Origin: Enterocloster aldenensis
GTDB lineage: Bacteria > Bacillota > Clostridia > Lachnospirales > Lachnospiraceae
Direction: 5' to 3'
Assembly: GCF_003434055.1 (NCBI RefSeq)
Contig: NZ_QVEX01000003.1
Coordinates: 248,001-312,000, forward strand
Length of the DNA: 64,000 bases
Of this stretch, positions 18,626-27,875 are shown piece by piece (position 1 is the stretch's first letter; each line of letters starts with the position of its first letter). The notes beneath the pieces were generated by a model. It did no database searches and was not told the origin of the DNA. It saw nothing but the letters and a program-made list of their open reading frames with translations. Made by a program: the position numbers and the translations under genes.

Positions 18626-19507
18626 ATGGGCTTTATTAACTATTTAATCAACGGCATAAGCCTGGGCAGTGTATATGCCATCATAGCTCTTGGATATACA
18701 ATGGTTTACGGGATTGCCAAAATGCTGAACTTCGCTCACGGCGATGTTATTATGATTGGCAGCTACGTGGTATTTGTCACGGTCAGCACCATGGGATTCC
18801 CGCCATTGGCGGGCATACTTGTGGCGGTCCTGGCCTGTACGCTGCTGGGGATGACCATTGAGCGGATTGCGTATAAGCCTTTGCGCGGCGCTTCACCTCT
18901 TGCCGTACTGATTACGGCCATCGGTGTCAGCTATCTGCTGCAGAATGTGGCCCTGCTTATATTCGGCGCGGATACGAAGTCATTTACATCCGTTGTCACC
19001 ATCCCTGCCATTAAGCTGGCAGACGGGCAGATGACCATTACAGGGGAGACCATTGTGACCATCCTTACCTGTATCATCATCATGCTGGGCTTAACCACCT
19101 TCATCAATAAGTCCAAATCAGGCCAGGCCATGTTAGCTGTCTCTGAGGACAGGGGCGCGGCCACCCTGATGGGAATTAACGTAAACGGCACCATAGCCCT
19201 TACCTTTGCAATCGGCTCCGCCCTGGCGGCCATTGCTGGTGTGCTCCTGTGCTCCGCTTACCCGTCCCTTACCCCGTATACAGGCTCCATGCCGGGTATC
19301 AAGGCCTTTGTTGCAGCCGTGTTCGGCGGCATTGGCTCCATTCCGGGGGCATTTATCGGCGGAATCCTTTTGGGCGTGATTGAAATCCTTTCAAAAGCAT
19401 ACATATCATCACAGATGTCCGACGCCATCGTATTTTCCGTGCTGATCATCGTGCTGCTTGTCAAGCCCACCGGTATTCTGGGCAAGAAGATTAATGAGAA
19501 AGTGTAG
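18626..19507 (+). CDS. livH: Branched-chain amino-acid ABC transporter permease LivH
   Basis: 293 residues, eight or so membrane helices. The start MGFINYLINGISLGSVYAII and the motif GYTMVYGIAKMLNFAHGD are typical of LivH, and GIKAFVAAVFGGIGSIPGA is the conserved loop that contacts the ATPase. GAGGTG ribosome site. Pairs with LivM. Confidence 0.94.
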   Translation: MGFINYLINGISLGSVYAIIALGYTMVYGIAKMLNFAHGDVIMIGSYVVFVTVSTMGFPPLAGILVAVLACTLLGMTIERIAYKPLRGASPLAVLITAIGVSYLLQNVALLIFGADTKSFTSVVTIPAIKLADGQMTITGETIVTILTCIIIMLGLTTFINKSKSGQAMLAVSEDRGAATLMGINVNGTIALTFAIGSALAAIAGVLLCSAYPSLTPYTGSMPGIKAFVAAVFGGIGSIPGAFIGGILLGVIEILSKAYISSQMSDAIVFSVLIIVLLVKPTGILGKKINEKV

Positions 19508-19515
19508 GTGCCGGT

Positions 19516-20589
19516 ATGAAGAGTAATGCAAAACGTAAGATATTCATTAATAATATGATTACATATGGGATAGTGGCCGCGGCCTATATCATCATGCAGG
19601 TCCTGGTTGGCACCGGTCATATATCCAGCCTGTTAAAGGGGCTTTTAGTTCCTTTCTGCATCTATGTGATCATGGCGGTTTCCCTGAACCTGACCGTGGG
19701 AATCCTGGGCGAACTGAGCCTGGGACATGCCGGCTTCATGTGTGTGGGCGCATTTGCAGGCGCGTTGTTCTCAAAATGTATGAAGGGTTCCATCAATCCA
19801 ACCCTGAGCCTGGTGATTGCCATTGTAATCGGCGCAGCGGCAGCGGCTGTTTTCGGCATGCTGATCGGAATACCGGTCCTCCGTCTGAGGGGGGATTATC
19901 TTGCAATCGTGACCCTGGCCTTTGGCGAGATCATTAAGAATCTGGTCAATGCCATTTATCTGGGACGCGATTCCTCCGGCTTCCACATTTCCTTTAAGGA
20001 CTCCATGTCCCTGAAGCTGGAAGAAGGCGGGGAAATCCTCATAAAAGGCGCCCAGGGAATCACTGGCACGCCCCAGGCAGCCACCTTTACCATTGGCGTC
20101 ATCCTGGTGCTCATTACCCTGTTCATTGTGATGAACCTGGTTCATTCACGTACAGGACGCGCAATCATGGCCATCCGCGACAACCGTATTGCTGCTGAAT
20201 CCATAGGCATCAATATTACAAAGTACAAGCTGCTGGCATTTTCCATCTCAGCCGGTCTTGCAGGGGTTGCAGGCGTGCTGTATGCCCATAACCTGACCAC
20301 CCTGACCGCGCAGCCCAAGAACTTTGGGTATAACATGTCCATCATGATTCTTGTGTATGTGGTCCTGGGCGGCATCGGAAGCATCAGGGGCTCTGTCATA
20401 GCAACGGTCATCCTGTACCTTCTTCCGGAAATGCTCAGGGGACTCAGCAATTACCGTATGCTTATGTATGCAATCGTACTGATCCTGGCCATGCTTTTCA
20501 ACTCCGCGCCGCAGTTCGTGACCATGCGTGAACGGATTATGGACAGGTTTGGCAGGAAAGATAAAAAACCGGCAAAGGAGGCAGCGTAA
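19516..20589 (+). CDS. livM: Branched-chain amino-acid ABC transporter permease LivM
   Basis: 357 residues, about ten membrane helices. The motifs GELSLGHAGFMCVGAF (~75-90), LRGDYLAIVTLAFGEI and MILVYVVLGGIGSIRGS identify LivM. The ATG follows livH by 8 bases. The last codons (KDKKPAKEAA) give a charged cytoplasmic tail. Confidence 0.94.
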   Translation: MKSNAKRKIFINNMITYGIVAAAYIIMQVLVGTGHISSLLKGLLVPFCIYVIMAVSLNLTVGILGELSLGHAGFMCVGAFAGALFSKCMKGSINPTLSLVIAIVIGAAAAAVFGMLIGIPVLRLRGDYLAIVTLAFGEIIKNLVNAIYLGRDSSGFHISFKDSMSLKLEEGGEILIKGAQGITGTPQAATFTIGVILVLITLFIVMNLVHSRTGRAIMAIRDNRIAAESIGINITKYKLLAFSISAGLAGVAGVLYAHNLTTLTAQPKNFGYNMSIMILVYVVLGGIGSIRGSVIATVILYLLPEMLRGLSNYRMLMYAIVLILAMLFNSAPQFVTMRERIMDRFGRKDKKPAKEAA

Positions 20590-20590
20590 C

Positions 20591-21349
20591 ATGGCATTAC
20601 TTGAAGTTAAGAATTTAAGCATAGCCTTTGGCGGCCTTAAGGCGGTTGATAATTTCCAGATAAGTATAGATAAAGGCCAGCTTTATGGGCTGATTGGACC
20701 AAATGGGGCCGGTAAGACAACGGTATTCAACCTGCTGACCGGCGTATATAAACCGGATGCCGGCAGCATTGAGTTAAATGGAATCAATGTAACCGGCAGG
20801 AAGACAACGGAGATTAACCAGTCCGGCATTGCCAGGACGTTCCAGAACATCCGCCTGTTCAAGGACCTGTCCGTGCTGGATAATGTTAAGGCGGGACTTC
20901 ACAACCAGTACAGATATTCCACGGCAGCAGGTATTTTCCGGCTTCCCCGGTACTATAAGACGGAGAAGAAGATGGATGAGAAGGCCATGGAGCTTCTGAA
21001 GGTATTCGGCCTGGATGAAGAGTGTGATTACAAGGCATCCAACCTTCCCTACGGCAAGCAGAGAAAACTGGAGATTGCCAGGGCCCTTGCCACGAAACCA
21101 AAGCTTCTGCTTCTGGATGAGCCGGCGGCGGGCATGAATCCCAATGAGACAGCGGAACTTATGGACACCATCCGCTTTGTACGCGATAATTTTGATATGA
21201 CAATCCTTCTTATTGAACATGACATGAAGCTGGTAAGCGGCATCTGTGAGGAACTGACCGTGCTGAACTTCGGCCAGGTACTGTGCCAGGGGCCCACCAG
21301 CTCCGTGCTTCACAATCCGGAAGTTGTCAAAGCATATCTTGGTGAATAG
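20591..21349 (+). CDS. livG: Branched-chain amino-acid ABC transporter ATPase LivG
   Basis: 252 residues. Walker A GPNGAGKTT (~37-45), a Q-loop region IARTFQNIRLF, an ABC signature in a LivG-type form (LPYGKQRKLEIARAL), and Walker B LLLLDEPAAGMNP. The ATG is two bases after the livM stop, with AAAGGAGG inside livM. Confidence 0.95.
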   Translation: MALLEVKNLSIAFGGLKAVDNFQISIDKGQLYGLIGPNGAGKTTVFNLLTGVYKPDAGSIELNGINVTGRKTTEINQSGIARTFQNIRLFKDLSVLDNVKAGLHNQYRYSTAAGIFRLPRYYKTEKKMDEKAMELLKVFGLDEECDYKASNLPYGKQRKLEIARALATKPKLLLLDEPAAGMNPNETAELMDTIRFVRDNFDMTILLIEHDMKLVSGICEELTVLNFGQVLCQGPTSSVLHNPEVVKAYLGE

Positions 21350-21363
21350 GAGGAGATGGTAAT

Positions 21364-22074
21364 ATGGCTATGCTTGAAGTCAGGGACCTGGAAGTCTATT
21401 ACGGCGTGATCCAGGCCATAAAAGGAATCTCCTTTGATGTGGACCAGGGAGAAATCGTGGCATTAATCGGCGCCAACGGTGCAGGAAAGACAACAACCCT
21501 GCATACCATTACAGGGCTGATCCATGCCAAGTCCGGTAAGATCGTTTATGAAGGTACGGATATAACAAAGGTTCCCGGATATAAACTGGTGGGCATGGGC
21601 ATTGCCCATGTGCCTGAGGGAAGACGGGTATTCGCAACCCTCACCGTGCTTCAGAACCTGAAGATGGGGGCATACACCAGAAAAGATAAGGATGAGATGG
21701 AAGCAACCCTTAAGATGGTATACAGCCGCTTCCCCCGTCTGGATGAACGTAAGAACCAGCCCGCAGGAACCCTGTCCGGAGGTGAGCAGCAGATGCTTGC
21801 CATGGGAAGGGCCCTTATGAGCCATCCCAGGATGATTGTCATGGATGAGCCCTCCATGGGCCTTTCGCCTATCTACGTGAATGAGATTTTTGATATCATC
21901 CAGAAGATTAACGGGGACGGCACCACCGTGCTCCTGGTGGAGCAGAATGCCAAGAAGGCCCTGTCCATCGCAGACAAGGCATATGTGCTTGAGACAGGCA
22001 ACATTGCGCTTAGCGGCGATGCAAAGGAACTGATGAACAATAATCAGGTGAAGAAGGCTTACCTGAGTGAATAA
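21364..22074 (+). CDS. livF: Branched-chain amino-acid ABC transporter ATPase LivF
   Basis: 236 residues. Walker A GANGAGKTTT, AHVPEGRRVF, signature LSGGEQQMLAMGRAL, Walker B MIVMDEPSMGLSP, switch His/Gln region LLVEQNAKKAL. Strong AGGAGGAGA ribosome site. It forms the ATPase pair with LivG and closes the operon; a hairpin follows. Confidence 0.95.
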   Translation: MAMLEVRDLEVYYGVIQAIKGISFDVDQGEIVALIGANGAGKTTTLHTITGLIHAKSGKIVYEGTDITKVPGYKLVGMGIAHVPEGRRVFATLTVLQNLKMGAYTRKDKDEMEATLKMVYSRFPRLDERKNQPAGTLSGGEQQMLAMGRALMSHPRMIVMDEPSMGLSPIYVNEIFDIIQKINGDGTTVLLVEQNAKKALSIADKAYVLETGNIALSGDAKELMNNNQVKKAYLSE

Positions 22075-22105
22075 GGATGCAAAAATAAGGATATAAAAAG
22101 ATGGA

Positions 22106-22145
22106 GGGAACAGGGCGGGACTGATACGGGATCCTGCCCTGTCCC
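22106..22145 (+). terminator. Terminator of the liv operon
   Basis: ACAGGGC / GCCCTGT core extended by GGGA/TCCT pairs, with the loop between 22121 and 22131. The T-run is weak, so confidence is moderate. Confidence 0.55.
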
Positions 22146-22163
22146 ATATTCTGAAATCCGCTC

Positions 22164-22192
22164 TTGAAATCCCTGCGTGATTGTGCTATATA
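22164..22192 (+). promoter_or_regulatory. Promoter for the coiled-coil repeat gene
   Basis: TTGAAA (22164-22169), 17 bases, TATATA (22187-22192), 41 bases before the ATG. Confidence 0.5.
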
Positions 22193-22233
22193 TAGTTTAC
22201 GGCCGGAATAACAATTTTGAAAGGAGTGAGGCC

Positions 22234-22761
22234 ATGCTTGACAGACAGGACTTGGAAATGATCCGTCTTGTTATGAAGGAAGAGATAACGGCATCAGAGA
22301 TGCGCATGGAGAATCGGATGGATGCGCGTTTCGAAGAACAGGAGAAGCGCATAGACGCCCGTTTCGAAGAACAGGAGAAGCGCATAGACGCCCGTTTCGA
22401 AGAACAGGAGAAGCGCATAGACGCCCGTTTTGAAGAACAGGGGAAGCGGAACGATGCCCGCTTTGCAGAACAGGATGAGTGCTTTGGAAAACGGATGGAG
22501 ATGCGGTTTGCCCAGGAACGTGAGTGGCTGGAGAAGCATCTGGATAAGCGTTTTGCCGCATCTGAGAACCTGATACTTGGCGAATTGGACCGTATCCATA
22601 TTAAGCTTCAGGATCAGCTGGATGATATGAAGCAGAGGCTGGACGAGATGACCGAGTATTACAGGATTAAGAAACTGGATGATATTAACGGGGCTCTTCT
22701 GCTTCAGATGATACAGGAAGTAGAGCGCAGGGTAGAGGCCCTGGAAAAGAAATCAGCATAG
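22234..22761 (+). CDS. Coiled-coil protein with 11-residue repeats
   Basis: 175 residues, highly charged, no signal or membrane segment. After a short helical start it has 11-residue repeats of DARFEEQEKRI (about residues 30-75), then degenerate copies and a second helical part ending VEALEKKSA. Eleven-residue periodicity points to a rod-like helical bundle. The ATG is chosen for AAAGGAG 7 bases upstream. It stands alone between a promoter and a terminator. I do not recognise a function; a structural or adaptor role is the most that can be inferred. Confidence 0.8.
   Translation: MLDRQDLEMIRLVMKEEITASEMRMENRMDARFEEQEKRIDARFEEQEKRIDARFEEQEKRIDARFEEQGKRNDARFAEQDECFGKRMEMRFAQEREWLEKHLDKRFAASENLILGELDRIHIKLQDQLDDMKQRLDEMTEYYRIKKLDDINGALLLQMIQEVERRVEALEKKSA
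22321..22452 (+). repeat. 33-bp in-frame tandem repeat (four units)
   Basis: Units at 22321-22353, 22354-22386, 22387-22419 and 22420-22452. Units 2 and 3 are identical, unit 1 differs by two bases, unit 4 is partly diverged, and a fainter fifth begins at 22453. Each unit codes for 11 residues, so copy change keeps the frame. Confidence 0.95.
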
Positions 22762-22797
22762 CCAGCCAGGGAATCAAACATTGGCTGGCTTATATTC
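22760..22797 (+). terminator. Terminator after the coiled-coil gene
   Basis: AGCCAGCCA / TGGCTGGCT stem, 13-base loop, then TATATTCC. The stop codon of the gene is inside the left arm. Confidence 0.65.
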
Positions 22798-22890
22798 CTA
22801 TCTGTTTATCGGATTGATTCAATGGTTTTGATGCCGTCTGCGGCAGTTCTGGATGATATGTCCCATATTTCCACTGGTAATTCAATAAAA

Positions 22891-22920
22891 AATACATCCG
22901 CATTTATTTATCATACCCAT
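22891..22920 (+). promoter_or_regulatory. Possible sigma-E sporulation promoter of spoIVA
   Basis: CATACCCAT (22912-22920) resembles the sigma-E -10 element, with AATACA (22891-22896) about 15 bases upstream. spoIVA is a sigma-E gene in Bacillus; the -35 match is weak here. Confidence 0.35.
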
Positions 22921-22966
22921 AATTCCCTGTGCATATATTATAAAAGCATAGCAAGGGGGTATATTT

Positions 22967-24442
22967 ATGGACAATTTTAATGTATACAAGGATATTCAAG
23001 CGAGAACAGGCGGAGAGATATACATAGGTGTGGTGGGGCCGGTGCGCACAGGCAAATCAACGTTCATCAAGCGGTTCATGGAACTCCTGGTGCTTCCTGC
23101 AATGGAAGATGATAACCTGCGGAACCTGAGCCGTGATGAACTGCCCCAGAGTGCTGCCGGAAAAACCATTATGACAACAGAACCCAAATTCATCCCCAAG
23201 GAAGCAGCCAAGATCAACCTGGCCGATGGGATTGAAGCCAAGGTAAGGCTGATTGACTGTGTGGGCTTCATGGTGGACGGTGCGGCAGGACACGTGGAAA
23301 ACGGAGAGGAACGTCTGGTGAAGACCCCCTGGTTTGATTACGACATCCCTTTTACCCAGGCAGCGGAACTGGGCACCAGGAAGGTCATCAATGACCACTC
23401 CACCATAGGGATTGTGGTGACCACGGATGGCAGCATCGGGGAAATCAAACGCCCAGGGTACATAGCAGCTGAAAAACAGACGGTGGATGAACTGAAAAAG
23501 CTGGGGAAACCATTTGTGGTCCTGCTCAATTCCATGAAGCCCTACTCGGACGAGACAGCCAAGCTGGCCAAGGAAATGTCGGAAGGATACGGCGTATCCG
23601 TGCTTCCGGTTAACTGCGAACAGCTGAAAAAGGATGATGTATTCCATATCCTGGAGAAGGTGCTGAAGGAATTCCCGGTCACGGAGATGGACTTCCATAT
23701 TCCGAAATGGCTGGAAATCCTGCCGGCTACCCACTGGCTGAAGGCCCAGGTCATCCAGGCTGCCAGGGGAGTCATCCAGAAGGTCAGCCATATGAAGGAT
23801 GTGGCCGGTGAACTGGCCGCACAGAACACGGACACCATACGGTCCATGAATGTAAAGAACATGCAGATGGCAGACGGACGGGTGGCCGTGCAGGTGGATA
23901 TGGACGACAGCTATTATTACCAGATCCTCAGTGACTATGTGGGGCTCCCCATAGAGGGTGAATACCAGCTGATGCAGACCTTAAGCAGCCTGGCCAACAT
24001 GCAGAAGGAATATGAAAAGGTCCAGAACGCCCTGACACAGGTACGCCTTAAGGGCTATGGCGTAGTGACCCCGGAACGCTCTGAGATTGTCCTGGATGAG
24101 CCCCAGGTCATCAAGCATGGCAACAAGTATGGCGTGAAGATGAAGGCGGAAGCCCCCTCCATCAACCTGATAAAGGCCCACATAGAGACGGAGATTGCGC
24201 CGATTGTGGGCAGTGAACAGCAGGCCCAGGACCTGATTGCCTATATTAAGGAAAATGCCAGGGACAGTGACGACGGAATCTGGAACACCAATATTTTCGG
24301 AAAATCCATTGAGCAGATTGTGGAGGATGGGATACAGGCAAAGGTCTCACAGATGACGGAAGACTGCCAGCTCAAGCTTCAGGATACCCTGCAGAAAATC
24401 ATCAATGACAGCAACGGCGGAATGATATGCATCATTATCTGA
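22967..24442 (+). CDS. spoIVA: Stage IV sporulation protein A (spore coat ATPase)
   Basis: 491 residues. The ATPase that polymerises on the forespore surface as the base layer of the coat. It begins MDNFNVYKDIQARTGGEIY, with Walker A GPVRTGKST (24-32), and keeps the DVAGELA and C-terminal SpoIVA-type domain ending GGMICIII. Length is that of the family. Ribosome site AGGGGG. This gene is a strong marker that the organism makes endospores. Confidence 0.96.
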   Translation: MDNFNVYKDIQARTGGEIYIGVVGPVRTGKSTFIKRFMELLVLPAMEDDNLRNLSRDELPQSAAGKTIMTTEPKFIPKEAAKINLADGIEAKVRLIDCVGFMVDGAAGHVENGEERLVKTPWFDYDIPFTQAAELGTRKVINDHSTIGIVVTTDGSIGEIKRPGYIAAEKQTVDELKKLGKPFVVLLNSMKPYSDETAKLAKEMSEGYGVSVLPVNCEQLKKDDVFHILEKVLKEFPVTEMDFHIPKWLEILPATHWLKAQVIQAARGVIQKVSHMKDVAGELAAQNTDTIRSMNVKNMQMADGRVAVQVDMDDSYYYQILSDYVGLPIEGEYQLMQTLSSLANMQKEYEKVQNALTQVRLKGYGVVTPERSEIVLDEPQVIKHGNKYGVKMKAEAPSINLIKAHIETEIAPIVGSEQQAQDLIAYIKENARDSDDGIWNTNIFGKSIEQIVEDGIQAKVSQMTEDCQLKLQDTLQKIINDSNGGMICIII

Positions 24443-24515
24443 AATCAACAGTCGGCCGCAGGTGTGTTGAAAGCATGATAGGTTTCGGGAAATTGTGTAA
24501 ATATAGCGATACTAT

Positions 24516-24544
24516 TTGCATTCATACGGAGAACATGGTATACT
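24516..24544 (+). promoter_or_regulatory. Sigma-A promoter for the MBL gene
   Basis: TTGCAT (24516-24521), 17 bases, TATACT (24539-24544), 64 bases before the ATG. Confidence 0.6.
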
Positions 24545-24608
24545 GTAGCCAGAATTGACAGAATATTTATGTGGCGGGACTATATTATACGCAGAGGGGA
24601 GAATGCAG

Positions 24609-26210
24609 ATGAGACTAACATTTATCGGGGCGGATCATGAGGTGACTGGAAGCTGTCATTTTCTGGAAGTAGGGGAAACAAAGGTATTGATTGACTGCGG
24701 CATGGAACAGGGTAACAATATCTATCAGAACGCGGAACTTCCCGTAAGTTACCGTGAAATAGACTACGTGTTCCTGACCCATGCCCATATCGATCATGCG
24801 GGCATGCTGCCATGGATCTATGCAAGAGGGTTCCGGGGCCAGGTGATAGCCACCTATGCGACCGTTGACCTGTGCAACATCATGCTGAAGGACAGTGCCC
24901 ATATACAGGAGATGGAGGCTGAGTGGAAGAACCGTAAGGCCCGGCGCGCCGGACGCAGTGAGGTGGAGGCCCTTTACACCATGGAGGATGCACAGGATGT
25001 GCTGAAGCATTTTGAAGGGGTGGCTTATGGCCAGGAATTCAAACTGAATGACAACCTGACCCTGCGTTTTACGGATGTGGGGCATCTGCTGGGATCCGCA
25101 TCCATAGAGATATGGGCTACCGAGGGAAGCCGGACCAAGAAGATTGTATTTTCCGGGGACATCGGCAATAAGAACAAGCCCCTCATAAGGGATCCGCAGT
25201 ATATTGATGAGGCGGATTATGTGGTGATGGAATCCACCTATGGCAACCGCTACCATAAAAAGGGAGTAAACCATGTGGAGGACCTGGCCCGCATCATCCA
25301 GGAGACCCTGGACCGGAGCGGCAACGTGGTGATTCCTGCCTTTGCAGTGGGACGTACCCAGGAACTGCTTTATCTGATACGGCATATCAAGGATGAAAAA
25401 CTGGTCAAGGGACATGACGGCTTTGACGTCTATGTGGACAGCCCGCTGGCAGTGGAAGCCACCCATGTGTTTAAGGAAAACATGCTGGAATGCTATGACG
25501 ATGAGACAAAGGCTTTGGTGGAAAAGGGAATCAACCCCATTGATTTTCCCGGGCTTAAGCTGTCTATTACCAGCGAGGAATCAAAAAACATCAACTTTGA
25601 TATGACGCCCAAGGTAATCATATCCGCAGCAGGCATGTGTGATGCGGGCCGAATCAGGCATCATCTGAAGCATAATCTCTGGAGGCCGGAATGTTCCATT
25701 GTCTTTGCAGGATACCAGGCAGAGGGAACCCTGGGGCGCCTGCTCCAGGACGGTGCACAGACCGTTAAGATTTTTGGGGAGGAGATTGATGTAAGGGCCC
25801 ACATTGAGAATATTGAAGGAATCAGCGGACACGCGGACCGGGACGGGCTGCTTACATGGATATCCTCCTTTGGGAAACGTCCGGATTATGTGTTTGTGGT
25901 CCATGGCGATGAGGAGTCCTGTACCGCATTTGCGGATATGCTGAACACCCAGCTGAAGCTGGAAGCCAGGGCGCCGTTTTCCGGTTCGCAGTTTGATCTG
26001 ATTAAGGGGTGCTGGATCAAGGAGGCCGGGCCTGTGCTGATTGAGAAAGAAACAGCAGCCAGACGCAAGGCAACCGGTGTCTATACACGTCTTGTGGATG
26101 CCGGTAAGCTTCTTATGGATGTAATCAGCCGCAACCAGGGAGGGGCCAATAAGGATTTAACACATTTTACAGAACAGATACTGGCCCTCTGCGATAAATG
26201 GAACAGATAG
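24609..26210 (+). CDS. MBL-fold beta-CASP RNA-processing protein
   Basis: 534 residues. Metallo-beta-lactamase core: GADHEVTGSCHFLEV (6-20), the metal site HAHIDHAG (~60-67), DVGHLLGSASIEI and FSGDIGN. The beta-CASP part has ESTYGNRYH, PAFAVGRTQELLY, ISAAGMCDAGRIRHHLK and a final EGISGHADRDGLL. Enzymes of this build cleave RNA (CPSF73/YsgC-like). The ATG at 24609 has AGGGGAG at the right distance; an ATG at 24603 is too close. rnhA follows after 28 bases, so both may act on nucleic acids. Confidence 0.88.
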   Translation: MRLTFIGADHEVTGSCHFLEVGETKVLIDCGMEQGNNIYQNAELPVSYREIDYVFLTHAHIDHAGMLPWIYARGFRGQVIATYATVDLCNIMLKDSAHIQEMEAEWKNRKARRAGRSEVEALYTMEDAQDVLKHFEGVAYGQEFKLNDNLTLRFTDVGHLLGSASIEIWATEGSRTKKIVFSGDIGNKNKPLIRDPQYIDEADYVVMESTYGNRYHKKGVNHVEDLARIIQETLDRSGNVVIPAFAVGRTQELLYLIRHIKDEKLVKGHDGFDVYVDSPLAVEATHVFKENMLECYDDETKALVEKGINPIDFPGLKLSITSEESKNINFDMTPKVIISAAGMCDAGRIRHHLKHNLWRPECSIVFAGYQAEGTLGRLLQDGAQTVKIFGEEIDVRAHIENIEGISGHADRDGLLTWISSFGKRPDYVFVVHGDEESCTAFADMLNTQLKLEARAPFSGSQFDLIKGCWIKEAGPVLIEKETAARRKATGVYTRLVDAGKLLMDVISRNQGGANKDLTHFTEQILALCDKWNR

Positions 26211-26238
26211 GGCCGGTAAGGACAGGAGACAGTAATAC

Positions 26239-26721
26239 ATGAGTAAAGTACAGATTTATACGGATGGTTCAGCCAGGGGCAACCCGGACGGCCCTGGAGG
26301 TTATGGGGTGGTGATGCATTTCACGGACAGCAAGGGGCAGCTGCATGAAAAGACCCTGTCCGGCGGATACGTGCGCACAACCAATAACAGGATGGAGCTG
26401 ATGGCTGCCATCATGGGACTGGAGACGCTGAACCGGCCATGCCAGGTGCAGTTATATTCCGACTCCAAATACCTGACAGATGCATTTAACCAGAGATGGA
26501 TTGACAGCTGGATTGCAAAGGGATGGAACCGCGGCAAAAGCGGTCCTGTTAAGAATATTGACCTGTGGAAGCGGCTTTTAAAGGCAAAGGAGCCCCATCA
26601 GGTAAGCTTTATCTGGGTAAAAGGACATGCAGGCCATCCCCAGAATGAGCGCTGCGACCAGCTGGCAACCTCTGCGGCTGACGGTAATGACCTGATGATT
26701 GATGAAGGGCTTGAAAGCTGA
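26239..26721 (+). CDS. rnhA: Ribonuclease HI
   Basis: 160 residues. Removes RNA from RNA/DNA hybrids. Catalytic Asp9 (YTDGSARGNP), Glu53 (NRMELMA), Asp75 (YSDSKYL) and Asp140 (ERCDQLA), plus His130 in KGHAGH. AGGAGA ribosome site. The W-rich basic segment ~86-112 is the handle region. Confidence 0.96.
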   Translation: MSKVQIYTDGSARGNPDGPGGYGVVMHFTDSKGQLHEKTLSGGYVRTTNNRMELMAAIMGLETLNRPCQVQLYSDSKYLTDAFNQRWIDSWIAKGWNRGKSGPVKNIDLWKRLLKAKEPHQVSFIWVKGHAGHPQNERCDQLATSAADGNDLMIDEGLES

Positions 26722-26826
26722 TTTCTTACGTATCTCTTACAATCTATTACTCCTTTCATCTGCATATTCACTTTCCTGTTTTTTTGTGATAATGTAGTGA
26801 CAAGAACACAGCAGGGAAGTGTGACA

Positions 26827-27687
26827 ATGAAGGATAAACGAATATGGATTGTAATCATCTGCATCCTGGTGATAGGGACCGGGGTAACCCATTATACCAA
26901 GTACTACGTAAAAAGCCAGGCAACAGCCATGGATACGGCGACAACGGCTGGCGGGATGCCTGCAGGCGCACCTTCCACTGCATCTGCCTCTGAAGTGAAA
27001 GAGGAGGAACAAAAGGAGCAGGAAGCCACGGAAATTCCTGCTCCCATGGGCAGGAGCCTTGGTGCTGCCCCGGCAGCAGGAGCGGGCCCGGGGGCTGCGT
27101 ATGCGTCTTCTTCCGTGGAAGACAGGGCAGAAGCCGCCGCTGCTGCTGAAGAGACAGCTGCATCTTCCGAGGACAGGGCCCAGGCAGTCCAGATATATTC
27201 AGAGGATGAAGTGCCTGTGGAGCAGATGCCCATCTCGCCGCTGACAGGCGCAAAAGAAAACGGGGCAAAGACGGTCCTTGCCATTGATTACAGGCAGCGC
27301 CTGATGGATTTGGATTCACAGATCCAGAAGATGCGTGAGCAGGAGACGGATTCCAATGTCTATTCCATCAAGACCTCGGCTGAGACCGAACTCAGGATGT
27401 GGGAGGGGGAACTGAACTCCATTTATAATGCGCTTCTTGAACTTTTGCCCCAGGAGGACGCGGCCAGATTGGCTTCCGAACAGCAGGAATGGCTGAAAAC
27501 CAGGGAGACAAGGGCTGCAGAGAACACGGGAAAAAGCGGCGGTTCAGTGGATCGGATCGGATATTCGGCCACTATGGCAAGTCTTACAAGGAACAGGGCA
27601 TATGAACTGGCAGGCAGATATGAACAGGCCAACGGCCTGCCGGCCCAGGAGGAAGAGGAAACCGCGGCCGCCCTATCCGGGCAGTAG
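26827..27687 (+). CDS. Membrane-anchored protein with C-terminal DUF1311/LprI-like domain
   Basis: 286 residues. One N-terminal membrane helix (KRIWIVIICILVIGTGV) anchors the protein, followed by a low-complexity Ala/Glu/Gly/Ser linker (~35-140). The C-terminal ~110 residues contain EGELNSIYNALLELLPQ...LASEQQEWLKTRE and a final helix, which fits the DUF1311/LprI-like alpha-helical fold. LprI-like proteins inhibit lysozyme in mycobacteria; that role is not shown here, and the domain lacks the usual cysteines. An extended -10 (TGTGATAAT at ~26785-26793) lies upstream. Followed by a strong terminator. Confidence 0.7.
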   Translation: MKDKRIWIVIICILVIGTGVTHYTKYYVKSQATAMDTATTAGGMPAGAPSTASASEVKEEEQKEQEATEIPAPMGRSLGAAPAAGAGPGAAYASSSVEDRAEAAAAAEETAASSEDRAQAVQIYSEDEVPVEQMPISPLTGAKENGAKTVLAIDYRQRLMDLDSQIQKMREQETDSNVYSIKTSAETELRMWEGELNSIYNALLELLPQEDAARLASEQQEWLKTRETRAAENTGKSGGSVDRIGYSATMASLTRNRAYELAGRYEQANGLPAQEEEETAAALSGQ

Positions 27688-27743
27688 GAAGCCTGACCGG
27701 TTTCCCATGCGCGGTCCGGGAAAGGGAATGTATAAAGTCACGG

Positions 27744-27791
27744 ATAAGCGGGAAAACCAAAGGGAAATCCTTGGTTTTCCCGCTTATTTTG
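27744..27791 (+). terminator. Strong terminator before alaS
   Basis: A perfect 17-bp stem (27744-27760 with 27771-27787) and a 10-base loop, then TTTTG. Confidence 0.85.
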
Positions 27792-27802
27792 TGAAGTGAG
27801 TC

Positions 27803-27831
27803 TTGATAATTATATACCAATATGGTAAAAT
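27803..27831 (+). promoter_or_regulatory. Sigma-A promoter of alaS
   Basis: TTGATA (27803-27808), 17 bases, TAAAAT (27826-27831). The leader is only about 40 bases, too short for a T-box. Confidence 0.7.
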
Positions 27832-27875
27832 GACGGTTATGTAATTTATGATGTGATGATATGGAGGAAGATAAA

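Noticed and set aside
22321..22452. CRISPR-like repeats
   Set aside because: Units abut without spacers and are in frame; they are a coding tandem repeat.
24461..24480. GTGTTGAAAGCAT similarity to 50606-50625
   Set aside because: The match is short and gapped (10-13 bases); chance or shared promoter-like sequence is enough.
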